64,000 nt of DNA from Caecitellus pseudoparvulus (lineage: Eukaryota > Bigyra: Bicosoecida), in contig CBFFRQ010000013.1 in the NCBI GenBank assembly GCA_965644315.1, forward strand, positions 186,001 to 250,000. Reading direction: 5' to 3'. Positions 24,610-34,860 of this stretch are shown in pieces; position 1 is the first letter of the stretch; each line of letters begins with the position of its first letter. A program made the position numbers and the translations under genes. The notes under the pieces are model-generated. The model saw only the letters and a list, made by a program, of their open reading frames with translations. It was not told where the DNA came from and searched no databases.

Positions 24610-25206
24610 ATGGCTCTGGCTCCGACTGCCGGGTGGGGCAAGCACCACCAAGCCACTGAGCGCGATGACTACCGGCGCGACATCATGAACATGGCAGGGC
24701 CTGAAGATGCCTTGGCTGTGCAAGTGGATACTGCCCCCATGTCTTGGCGCTTCGGCCCCGTCACCAACACCGTCTTGACGAAGCAGCTGCCAACCGAGAA
24801 ACATCTGGAGCTGACCACGCTGGCCACCTTCCTGCAGACCGCGCCGTACAGCGGCATCCTCACGGGCCTGATGAAGAACCGGAACTTGTGCAGCGTCCCC
24901 CGCCACCAGTTGGAGGTGTGCAAGCAGCAGTACCCTGCCCATTTGGCAGTGTCCCAGTGTGCGCCGGCTACGCTGGCGACGACGCAGTGCGGAATTAAGC
25001 TGTGAGTGGTGTGCTCTCTCCCAAGCTGCCTCGGCAAGCCTCGCGCCGCACGCTTTCACCGTGCACTTTACAGGGCCCGGAAGGTGCAGTATGAGTGCAA
25101 GCAACAGGTAAAGGACTTGGCAGCATGCTACAAGGCAAGCAACAACAGCAGGGCAGCCTGCTTCCAGGAGTATGTGGCTTTCGACACTTGCACTGAGGAG
25201 TTCTGA
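24610..25206 (+). CDS. Double twin-CX9C (CHCH) protein, probably mitochondrial intermembrane space
   Basis: Two exons, 24610-25001 and 25074-25206, encode 174 residues. Four CX9C motifs are visible: CSVPRHQLEVC, CAPATLATTQC, CKQQVKDLAAC and CFQEYVAFDTC, so two helical hairpins each held by two disulfides. Such proteins are normally imported and oxidised by MIA40. NDUFA8, a complex I accessory subunit of similar length, has the same four-CX9C layout. Here, however, the motifs sit in the C-terminal half behind about 90 residues with no Cys, so I do not assign that name. The intron (donor GTGAGT, acceptor ACAG) splits a Leu codon between the second and third motifs. Confidence 0.8.
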
Positions 25207-25874
25207 GACACCATGGACGCCCCCAAGCAGGCACAGGAGTGGTAAATGCATTGTACAGTCAAGCTGCGTCCCCGAGAGGCAACACCAGCCTGCATGCTCA
25301 GTACTCGAGCATCTGCCAGTGCTTGTGGGCTGGCTCGCGGACATCAGCCACGGGAGGGATGAGCCAGGGAGGGGGAAGGGAGGAGGGGGGGCAGCGAGGG
25401 TGCGCACTGTAGGCAGGCAATGGGAGCAGGGCACTTCAGTCAGGCACGGGAAAAATGGCGTGACACACAATGCGGAAATTGGCCATCAGAAACAAACCAG
25501 CACAGCTTGCCGTCGTCATCTGGCAAGCGCCCCTGCACGACGCCACACTCAGCAGCCTTCTCCAATAGCATCACTGCCCAGGATTGGCTGGACTCAGACT
25601 TGGCTAAACGTCTTCACAGCTCAGGACGCCGGCAGGCGAAGTCTCGCACACACTGGCGCCGCTGGCTTACGTGTATCGGCAGGGACAGGGCGCTGCCTCG
25701 CCATGCACACACGGCGAGGCGAGGCAGCACACAAACAAGCTGTGCAAAAAACACGACACACAAACAAAACAAATGTGTCGCACGAAGGCCCTCTCTACCG
25801 CAGGGCCCGCACTCACAGGCTTCCAGACCAAGCTTTGACAGGCGAGCTGAGGCCAACAGGAGCCGCGGACAACC
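25207..25874. other. Intergenic region upstream of the MAP kinase kinase
   Basis: About 670 bp between two plus-strand genes. Several open frames cross it without stops, but none shows a motif or a plausible exon chain. No RNA gene seen. It should hold the MKK promoter. Confidence 0.4.
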
Positions 25875-27345
25875 ATGGCTGCTTCCGTGCCCCCACGGCG
25901 CAGAGGGAAGAAAAAAGGCCTTGGCCTGAAGCTGGATGTGCAGCCAGCTATCGCTGAGGACGAAAGTGCCGTGCCTGCCGACATTCCGTCCACATCATTG
26001 GCATCGCTAGCTGCTGCAGGTGAGCCTTCGCGTAGCGCAGGCTGTACTTGCCAGGCCGTCCTGCAGGGCACTCCTTGTGAACGCCGTGCTCGCAGGTCAA
26101 CTAGATGAGGTGAAGATCGGGAGCACCACCTTCAAAGCAGGTGATCTGAAGGTAGATCGCAGCGGTGGGTGCCTTCCAACCGGCCTGTCGCAGCGACGCC
26201 ATGCACCACCGTTTCCGGCACCAAGCAGGCCTGCACATTGGAGCTGATGATGCCAAAGACAACGTCTTGTTCGAAGATTTGGAGGAAATTCGTACCATTG
26301 GGAGTGGAGCCAGCTCCACGGTCAAGTTGGCCAAGCACAAACACACAGGTGCGAGCAGCTTGACACAGCTGGCTCGCTTGCGGCTGGGTGCACCTGCAGC
26401 CTGCCCCGCGCGCTGCACAGGCGTGTACTACGCCCTGAAGTGCATTGGCTTGTACATGAAAGACATGCGCTCCATGCTGCTTACCGAGCTTCGCACGCTG
26501 TTTCAGTCTGACTGTGACGCGCTCGTCTCATTTCACGGAGCCACGTACCGGGAGGGGCAAGTTGCCGTTGTGCTCGAGTACTTGAACCTGGGCGGGCTGG
26601 AAGGCATCATGGCGAAGGCAGGTCCAATTCCTGAGCATGTCCTCGCATGCATGGCGTACCAGGTGCTGTGGGCGCTGGGGTACCTTGCGTACGAACGCCG
26701 CATCCACCGTGACATCAAGCCTGCGAACATCCTCGTGGACACCTCCGGCAACGTGAAGCTGACCGACTTTGGCATCAGCAGGGAGATGCAGACCGCCATG
26801 CTGGCCAAAACCTTTGTCGGCACATTCAAGTACATGGCCCCAGAGCGCATTGTGAGTGCACACGCAGCGTCCGGCGGCGGTGCTCGCTCGCCAGCTCAGC
26901 CACACGTCGCCTCGCACCCTCACAGAGCGGAATGGAGTACGACTATGCCAGCGATCTTTGGTCTTTTGGCTTGGTGATCTTGGAGGCTGCCCTGGGCCAC
27001 TACCCGTATCCGGAGAGCAAGAGCACTGTGGGCTATGTCAGTATCGTGGCGGATGGGGAGGTGCCGGGGGTGCCGGAGGATGGCTCGTTCACGCCACAGT
27101 TCAAGGAGTTCATTGAGGGCGTGCTGGTGAAGGACCCCAAGAAGCGCCTGACCCCCGCCCAGTTGCTGGATAGTGAGTGGATGCTGCGCCATGGCTGCGA
27201 CTCCCTGGAAGGCTGTGCTGAGGTGGTGGCGGGCTGGCTGGCTGAGAAGGGCTTCAAGTCGGACATCCCAACAGCCGCGGAGATTGCCGCGGAGGGCAAA
27301 GACTCAGACCCAAGCGACGCGGCTGGAAGCGAGTCCAAAAAATAA
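25875..27345 (+). CDS. MAP kinase kinase (MKK/MEK family), five exons
   Basis: Dual-specificity kinase that activates a MAP kinase. Exons: 25875-26019, 26096-26164, 26229-26348, 26421-26851 and 26926-27345, 394 residues. Gly loop GSGASSTV, Lys in YYALKCI, catalytic loop HRDIKPANIL, LTDFGIS, and activation loop Q-T-A-M-L-A-K-T-FVGT followed by YMAPERI. The two threonines have the T-x5-T spacing typical of plant and protist MKKs; animal MEKs use S-x3-S. The C-lobe has SDLWSFGL, DPKKRLTPAQLL and an acidic tail. The basic KKKGLGLKLD patch near residue 12 resembles a MAPK docking site (inference). Intron 3 (72 nt) is divisible by three and lacks stops, so its retention would insert 24 residues after KHKHT. 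Confidence 0.93.
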
Positions 27346-27456
27346 AACCCCGTGAATTCAATCAATCCCCTCGTACTCCCCGCACGTCCTTGCCTGCACC
27401 CCCTTCCTCGCGACCACTCCTCATCAGTCGGCGTCGCACACTTGCAGCGTGGCGAG

Positions 27457-29619
27457 ATGGCGAGGAAGGCCGGGGGCACGCAGGCCCCGCCAAGGCAAGT
27501 GGCAGTGGAAGAAACTCGTGGTGTAGCTTCAAGCCCTGCAGCACCTGCGTGAGTGCCACTGCACGCAGGGAAGCTGTGAAGGCTCCTGCACTGCACATGA
27601 AACGCCACGTGCAGAAGCGGAGGATTTCCGGGCCTGCGGGGGGCCCGAGCTTCCCCACTGCCGGCACGCACGCAAGCCTTCCAGCAGAATACCTCCCAGC
27701 GAGAAGACACCCCGGAATGGGCCCCAGCATCTTCAGGAGCCTCCCTCGCGAAACTCAGCCAGACACAGCAACAGCAGCAACCACAGTACACGGAGTTTGG
27801 CTCGCCCCAGGTGGCACAGCAACAAAGCCTCCCCTCTATCTTTGCCGCTCAGCAGGCTCCTCCGTTCCGAAGCGAACGTGGCCCGGTGCAGGTCTCCTCG
27901 TACGCTGCTGAGGACGTGCCCAGGCTGGCAGGCGACCCGACGCCCGGGTCCACGGCGGGCTCCTCCTCGACTGGCTCCTCCATGGGCTCAGGCGGGCTTC
28001 CCCCGGTGGCTTCTCGGCGCCAGCGCAATCTTGGAGATGAGGAAGTGCTCCCACCTGCAGCCATGAGGCTGGCACGCGTGCCATGGGACCGTCTGTCTGA
28101 TATTCAAGTGTTTGGGAGGGGCAGCTTTGGCGTGCTGTACCGCGGCACGTGGCGAGGCACCGACGTGGCGGTTAAGGTGCCGGCAGCGACCAACATGATG
28201 TTCGCTGTGCCTGGAGCAGCCATTCGTGGCGAAGCTGCTTCATTCGCTTCCGAAGCTGAGCGTGAGCTGCTGGCAGAGGCCAACACCATGGCTGGCGTGC
28301 CAGCCCACCCACGTGTGCTGAGCTTGTTGGGGACAACACAGGAGCCAGCGGGTCTCATCTTCCCTTTCGTGGAGCGAGGCTCAGCGCAAGACGTGTTCAT
28401 GGTGAAGCCCCTGCAGCCGACCCCTGCGCGCACTGACCTGGAGTGGTCCACGGCGGTGAACTTCCTGCTGGAAGCTGCTGCGGGGGTGCTGCATTTGCAC
28501 AAAGAGGGCATCATCCACCGGGACCTGGCTGCGCGGAACATCCTTGTAGACTCACAGTACCATGCCCTCGTGTCTGACTTCGGCCTTGCTCGAGTGAAGG
28601 ACGCCAGCCGGGGCGGCACAATGGGCAGCGTCGCGTGGGGCAGCGGGGGGGGGACCATGACGCACCTCGGCCCCGTCAAGTACGAAGCACCAGAGTGCCT
28701 GGCGGTTCTGGATGCCGGGGTCGACATGAAGCCCTTTTCTCCAGCCACAGATGTCTACGCCTTTGGCGTCGCCATGTACGAAGTGGCCACCGGCATGGAG
28801 CCTTGGAGCGGCTACAGCCTCTTCCAGGCATGGACAGCTGTCTCGCAAGGGTACCGCCTGTCCCCCCCTAAGGGTGACCCTGTCGTGGGGGACTTGATGG
28901 TGCGTTGCTGGGCGCCTGACCCGGCCAGCAGGCCCAGCATGCAGGAGGTCGTGGACACCCTCTCCCAGCACCTTAAGAGTGGAGCTGTGCCTTCAGGGCG
29001 CATTGCAGACGTCATGCAGGACGCCCAGCGCTTCGTCCCCCCACCCCGGCCTGCTATCAAAGGCAAAGGCGCACCGGTGATGCCTCAGTTCTTGGCGCCG
29101 CCCAAAGCGGACATCAGCCCCCTGTACGTGGAGGTGCTGCAAGAAGGGGCACCATTCAGCCCAACTACGTCTCCCAAGCGCGAGCAAGAGGACTTGCCTT
29201 CCGTCTTGGACTTGAAGGGCGACGAAGAAGACTCGGAAGGCGCCTCATATTCGGACTCAGCAGGTGACGGAGAGGAGGAAATTGAGGTGGATCAGCGCAA
29301 CGCTGATGACGCGCTGCCTCCCATGGACTTCCTTGCTGGTGCAGACCTCAAGGCGCGCATCAGCGACACGGGCTCGGGATCAGATGCCTCTGTGGACTTG
29401 GAACCCGAGCAATTGGTGGCACCGGCCTCCGTGCGACCAACGAAGACCAGCAAAGCCGCGCCGCGAAAGCGAGCAGGCAAGAAGAAACAGGCCCCCGCAC
29501 CGCTCGTCGAGGACGTGCAGCCCGAAAAGAGCGCCCATCGGCGAGTGCGCAGTGGGAAGACTGGGCTGTCGCTTCCCCGCTCGGCTCCAAAGTCGAAGTC
29601 GCGCGCCTATCGCCGTTAA
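27457..29619 (+). CDS. Tyrosine-kinase-like protein kinase with long disordered flanks
   Basis: Exon 1 27457-27548 joins exon 2 27615-29619 in phase (donor GTGAGT, acceptor TGCAG), 698 residues. The ATG at 27457 is needed because the kinase frame upstream of 27981 has no other Met. Residues about 190-485 form the kinase: GRGSFGVLYRG, VAVKVP, HRDLAARNILV, SDFGLAR, GPVKYEAPE, TDVYAFGVAMYEVATG and RPSMQEVVDTL. The C-lobe pattern is TKL, but HRDLAARN and the PVKYxAPE segment are hallmarks of true tyrosine kinases. The N-terminal 190 residues are Gln/Ser/Pro-rich (a QQQQQ run). The C-terminal 215 are acidic then Lys/Arg-rich. Substrate specificity cannot be settled from sequence. Confidence 0.88.
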
Positions 29620-29665
29620 GGGAGACATGCATACATGAATTGCCACGGCAGGTAGCCTTCACGTT

Positions 29666-30888
29666 TCACAGCTTGGCCACCCCGATGCCCCCACCCTGGC
29701 CCGCAACGTCCTGAGCTTCTTTTGGCAACCACACGTTCAAGACTCCACCGTCGCCACCTGGCAACAGGACCCAGCGGGCGCTCTGGTACGCTGGAGTGTC
29801 GTCTGCAAGGCGCAGGGGCTGTGCCTCCCCACTCGCAAGGAAGGGCTCTGCTGCCGCTTTCGCAGCAATGCCACCCTCAGTGATGCTTGCCAGCAACACT
29901 GCCACTGCAGTCCGATATGCTCGGGGTGCCTTGCGCAAGTGCGTCACGTGTGGAGATTCTTGCAGCTTGACTGCGTGCACTGGCACGCCGGCTGCCCGAC
30001 GTTGAGGCAGCAATGCATCTAAGTAGCCACTGTCAGTCAGATCGTCGCTGTCACTGTAGATGTACAACTGCGGTGCTTGTGTGGGTGCATGCACGAAGGC
30101 ATCCCAGAATTGCTGTGGCACTGTCGGGTCGCAACACGTGACCAGAAACCCAAGGAGGGCATTCAGCGATGCCTCTGCCACCCAAGCAACGACCGGGTTC
30201 GGGATGCCCACAGCGAGGGCCCTTCCTGGAGACCCGTCTGTCTTGAGAAACGCTGGGCATGAATCAAACACCCAAGCAGACACCGCCTCCACTGCAGCCA
30301 TGTACAGTCCAGCTTTCTCAGAGAGCGCCCCAGAGCTTGACTTGCCTTCTCGAACGGACGCAAACAGAGAGCTTATCCCTGAGCATCCTCCATTTGAAAA
30401 GGCATGGCACAGGATGGGCGAGCTGCCCGAGTTCTCCTGCGGGAAGGGACAGTCATTCGCGTGCAGTGCCACGTCACGAGTTATACTCCGCAACTGTGCA
30501 CTCGCCTGTGCCAGCCCAATGGCGTGCACCACCATCTCTGCGTTGCGACTCCAGAACAGAAAACAGTCTCTGTGTGAATCCACAAGTAGAAGGGGTGCTG
30601 CTCGCAGCTTGTGGCACCTTGGAGCAGCAGCTCTGTCGGGGTCCCCAAGTAAACAATTTCCGCACTCGCCCGCACGCACAGTTCAGCGCCAATCACGCGC
30701 ACACTGGACACGCCCATCTCCTCATACATGTCGGCATACTTTGCCAGATGTCTATCCTTGGCTCCCAGCCACCCAAGCAACACCACTGTCGCCACTGCAC
30801 CCTCAACACGTCGAACATGAAAGCAACGCCCAGCGGCATCAGTGTGCCGCTCCTCCTCAGACCGCCCATTCGCTCTTGCTGATGCCAT
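29666..30888 (-). CDS. TMEM53/DUF829-family alpha/beta-hydrolase-like protein
   Basis: Family of nuclear-envelope/ER-associated proteins with an alpha/beta-hydrolase fold; TMEM53 modulates SMAD signalling in vertebrates. Exons 30888-30680 and 30632-29666 (donor GTGCGT, 47-nt intron, CAG acceptor), 391 residues. Family signatures are VVLLGWLGAKDRHLAKYADMY near the start (human [21 protein letters not shown]), CHAFSNGGC in the middle, YIYSDSDDL, and SPHVTHLRKAPRAY near the end. The junction was chosen because it restores frame with canonical sites; an alternative AAG acceptor eleven bases or so downstream is also in phase. No strong transmembrane helix is evident. The stop is 46 nt from the TKL-like kinase stop on the other strand. 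Confidence 0.82.
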
Positions 30889-31276
30889 GCTGAGAAGCAA
30901 GGAAGCGCATGCGCTGCGTTGTGAACTACCGATTCATGACACTTTAAGAAGGAGGGGGTGTTTATTTTTTCATTCTTATTGTGCATGGGCAGGGAAACTG
31001 AAAAAGCGGAGGGCTTCCTCCTCTAACGGGATCCACGGTGGAGAAGTTTACCAGTCTTCATCAGCTGACTTGCGCTCCGACGTCCCGACGGACGAGCTGC
31101 ACAATTGCTCAAGCATTGCAACTTTCCAAAGCCCCACGTGCCCGACGTACCGCTTGCGCATTTTCTGCATTCTGCGTCTGCCGTGGGCCACGTTTGAGAG
31201 CCTGCACACGCGGTGCGACGTCTGCGCGGCACAGCACCAGCGCGAGTGCCTGGCAGCTCCTCCAAGCGAACGAACC
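30889..31276. other. Divergent spacer between DUF829 and CHCH genes
   Basis: Head-to-head spacer of 388 bp, slightly more AT-rich than its surroundings (for example a T-rich run at 30960-30972). No motif recognised with confidence. Confidence 0.35.
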
Positions 31277-31747
31277 ATGCCTCAAATCGGCCCGCGGGGT
31301 TTCCGGTTCTCGCATCTGTCGAAAGACCACCAGAAGACGGTGCAGTGGTGGATGCGATCCTCAGGAGCAACTATTGATGATGAGCGATGTGGCGGGGAGG
31401 TGGCGTCCTTTGCTGCTTGCGTCGAGAACCACCACTACGACTTGGCCATGTGCAAGCCCGAGATCCGGGCACTGAAGACCTGCACAGCTCACATGGAAGC
31501 AGACATGGTGCGTGCACTGCACCCACCTCCTTAGCCTCCGTGCTGCGATGTGCGGGCACTTCCGCTGGTGTTTCGGTGTCAATTTCCGCACGATCCCTCC
31601 ACATGCCCACCTCAGAACTCAAAGCGCAACGTCGAGCGAGCTGTGGCTGGTGTGCGCCAAGACATGCGCCGTGTGATGTTGAACAAGCTCAAGACACACC
31701 CTCTGACGTGGGTCCGCCGCAGCCCCCTCAAGAAGCTCATCAGGTGA
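31277..31747 (+). CDS. Twin-CX9C (CHCH) small mitochondrial-type protein
   Basis: Two exons, 31277-31507 and 31616-31747, encode 120 residues (donor GTGCGT, CAG acceptor, phase 0). One CHCH hairpin is visible: CGGEVASFAAC and CKPEIRALKTC, both CX9C, joined by VENHHYDLAM. A Lys/Arg-rich helical tail of about 45 residues ends the protein. This is the cysteine pattern of intermembrane-space assembly factors and small respiratory-chain subunits imported through MIA40. I cannot place it in a named subfamily. It is the second CHCH gene in the window; the two do not look like recent duplicates. Confidence 0.75.
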
Positions 31748-32014
31748 AGCGCCTAGTCTGACCAGCCTGGCCAAGCGAGGCGGCAACACACTGTAATGTT
31801 CGCACGATCTCCTGGCTCCGGCACACAATGCAAACTGCTCACTCCATAGCTCTGGTCTTGCTCGGCTCAGTACATGCGCAGCGCGTGTGTGGACGCAGAC
31901 AGTTCCCCGGCGCGACCAGAATTCAGCACCACGAAGGTCTTGCTGTTGCTCCATGCCTGCCGCTGCCTACAGTGTGTTCTGTGTGTTGTGGGAACTTGCT
32001 GCTTGAAGTTCGCC

Positions 32015-33422
32015 ATGGCAGACGTGGAGTGGTATTCGCAAGCAGGCTTGTCAGACGAGGCGCAAGGGGAGCTGGACTTCCTCTCCGCCACCTTCCCAGA
32101 GCTGCAATGGTGCAGTGACAGCAACACCGCCAGGCTATCTGTGCCCGCTAGAGAAGGGGCCAGCGGGGCAGCTGCAGCCGTAGCTGCCGACCTGGAGCTT
32201 CGTGTGCCTGAGGCATACCCTTCCGAACCAGTGCAGGTGGCCGTGCCTCGGGGACGGGGGGGTTTGGACGCTGCAGCCTTGTCCAAGCAACTGCACACCA
32301 TTGCACAGGCTGCAGCAGATGCATGTGAGCCGTGCCTTTTTCAGATTGTGGAAGATGCGCGCGATGCCATGGGGGAGCTCGTGAAACAAGGAGGTGTGTG
32401 ACGGCCGCAGCGTGGCAAAGTCCGCACACGGTAACGCCATTCGCTGCCCTCGCGCAGTCAAGTGCGAGATTTGCTTTGAAGATGTCTCAGCCCCAGATGC
32501 ATTTGTTACTGCCACATGCCTGCACTCCTTCCACAAGGCCTGCTTTGGGCGTTGGGTGCAGGAGTATGACGCTTCCCAGCTGGCCAGCGCAGCTGCCCAG
32601 CAGGAAAGGGACGCAGCCGCGGCGACAGTGCACGCGGCACAGGAGAGAGAAAAAGCGGCACTGGAAAGCCTCCAAGATGCTCAAGGATTGGAAGCCGCCG
32701 CTGCGGCTCGGCTAGCTTCCCTGCAGGCCCTACAGGGCGAGCTTCGCAGCTCCCCTTCTGCAGCAGCGGCTTGGTTGGAGGCTCAAACCACAGGCCTTGG
32801 GGCTGGCGCGGCAGCTGAGACGGTACGGGCGCCCATCGGACCAGACCTCATGACTCTATGCCGTCCCTTTGCCACAGCCCCTACCGCAGAGACGCGCACG
32901 CGGCGGGGCCGTAGCGGGGCAAGTGGCAGAGCAGAATTGCCAGAGCTGGTTGCCGCCGCAGCGGAGGCGCTGAGAGCTCAGGATGCGGGCGCAACCGCGC
33001 GCAGCATGCTGGCAACCTTGAAGAATCGACTGGGAAGCGCCAAGACAGCAGCTGCAGCTGCGACAGCGGCCACAGCCAAGCACACTGCCAGACATGCAGC
33101 TGCGCATGGCGCGTTGGAGGCGGCCACGTTGGCCACGGCCGGCGCAGGGCAACGCGACAAAGACACACCCTGCGCCGTGTGCAGGACTCTGGTGCCAGCA
33201 AGCGAGGTCGCTGACTGGCTGGAGGTGCAACCCACTGGGACCGCAGCTGCCACAGCTCCTGCGGGCACAGGCGCGGAGGAGCAGGTGGAATGGGACGCCT
33301 GCACCGCGGCGTACCTGGCCAAGATACGGCAGCAGCACATCCAAGGCCTGCGGCGGCAGCACGCCGTGGGAGGTCTGCTGCCAGAAGCCGAGGAGCTGCT
33401 TGGTGACCTCCTTGCAGGGTAG
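32015..33422 (+). CDS. RWD-RING E3 ubiquitin ligase, RNF25-like, with a split RING
   Basis: Exons 32015-32393 and 32458-33422 (donor GTGTGT), 447 residues. Residues about 8-120 form an RWD domain with the LRVPEAYPSEPV turn. The RING starts at residue 129: CEIC, then CLHSFHKAC (C-x-H-x2-H-x2-C). The last cysteine pair, CAVC, comes at residue 365. Between lie about 209 Ala/Glu/Gln-rich helical residues, probably coiled coil. RNF25 also has an insertion at this point, but one of only about 50 residues. After the RING, WDACTAAYLAKIRQQHIQGLRRQH matches the RNF25 segment that follows its RING. RNF25 acts with UBE2D-type E2s and on stalled ribosomes in humans. The stop is 25 nt from the next convergent stop. 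Confidence 0.85.
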
Positions 33423-33447
33423 ACGTGCTGCCGAGGGCGCCATGCCA

Positions 33448-34744
33448 TCACTGCACAAAGGACAGGTCTCCCGAGCGCAGCACGCGTGCGCCGGCCTCAG
33501 GGGCCTGCAGGTCATCTGCCACGCTGACAACTGGCGGGTCAAGGCCGACAGATGCACAGTACTTGTCATCCCAAAATCGACTCAAGTGGCGCGAGCCATG
33601 ATCGCACAAGAGAGTGACAAGGGTTGAGCCGGGTGGCAGCCTGCGGGCCACCTTGACCACTGCTGCGCAGTTCATCGCAGAGGATGAGCCCACGAATAGC
33701 CCCTCTTCCTGCAACAAGTAGCGCGACATGTCCACCGCCTCCTGGTCCGTCACCTTCTCAGCAGAGTCCACAAGCGCATGACTCATGTTGGCTGTGACGC
33801 GATCCAGCCCCACGCCTTCAACAATGGTGTCATACCTGTGCCGCCGCACGCTGCGCTCTGCCTGCTGAGGCGCAAATGCCGTGCCATGTGCAGCCCAATG
33901 GTACAGGCTGCTGCCGGGGGGGTCTGCAAGTGCAACGTGAACTCTTCCGTGCGAGGCCTCTTTCAAGTACTGGCTCACTCCAGCAATGGTTCCGCCGGTC
34001 CCTGCTCCTGCAACGAATGCATCCAACTTCCCCTCATCAGTTTGGGTCCAGATCTCGGGGCCAGTTGTATCATAGTGCACTGCGACGTTGCTGGGGGTCT
34101 CAAACTGGTCCGCAAACACAGCGTCCGGGTCACCCTCTGCCGCCCGCCGTGCGAGGTTCACGTAGTGTTGCGGGCTGACAATGGAGACATTGGGGACCTG
34201 CGTGATGCTGGCGCCAACTCGACGGAGGAGTCCCACTTTGCTCGCCGCAGTGTCATCTGGAAGCCACACCCGCGTCGCAGCCCCCAACGCCCGCCCAATC
34301 AGCGCAAAGCTGATGCCAGTCGAGCCAGAGGTTCCCTCATACACGCGTTGGGGAGCCTTTCGGCCCTCGGGAGCTGCATCTTGCAGGACTCGAAGGGCTA
34401 CTCGATCTTTGCTGGATCCACCTGGGTTAGCAGACTCCATTTTCGCCTGCATTTCCGAGAGCTTGGAGAAATATGGGAGGGAGTTTGTTTCCCAATTTCC
34501 GCACATCACCCACGAGAATTGTTCGCCCAGTTGCTCGAGACAGGCACTCGATTTCCACCATTGGCGTATTTCCAATCAGCTCAGTCCAGCTCCCAACCCT
34601 CCTAGCAAGGGATTGGGGCGCCTTTCCCCTGGAAAGGGCAAACACTGCGGCTGCACCAACGACTGCGCCAGCCAACGCCGCTGGCACGGCAATCCTCCAC
34701 ACCCATGAGCCCTCTGGAGGTGAAGGTGCCTTCGCAGCTGCCAT
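33448..34744 (-). CDS. Membrane-anchored cysteine-synthase-like PLP enzyme (Mcy1/YGR012W type)
   Basis: Fold-type II PLP enzyme of the O-acetylserine sulfhydrylase/cystathionine beta-synthase family. Exons 34744-34514 and 34446-33448 (donor GTGGGT, acceptor TGCAG, phase 0), 409 residues. The junction restores TILAKMESANPGGSSKDRVA, with the PLP lysine in GGSSKDR. Also visible are TELIGNTPMVEI, the substrate loop EGTSGSTGIS and the phosphate loop GAGTGGTIAG. Residues about 12-37 form one transmembrane helix, as in the yeast mitochondrial-outer-membrane protein Mcy1, rather than a cleavable presequence. The preference for sulfide or other acceptors cannot be read from sequence. Confidence 0.9.
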
Positions 34745-34860
34745 GGTTTAAAGTACTTGCGTTGTGTGGCTGGCTGGATCTCCGATTACGTTTCGCTTCA
34801 GATTTGTCACTGGCTCGCTGGTAATGACTGGCCTGGTTTGCCTGCATTGGCGCGTGCTCA

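Noticed and set aside
24610-25206. Calling the four-CX9C protein NDUFA8
   Set aside because: The motif count fits but motif position and flanking sequence do not, so a name would be over-assigned.
27811-27813. GTG at 27811 as the start of the TKL-like kinase
   Set aside because: Eukaryotic nuclear genes rarely start at GTG, and the frame continues upstream to a splice acceptor and an ATG exon at 27457.
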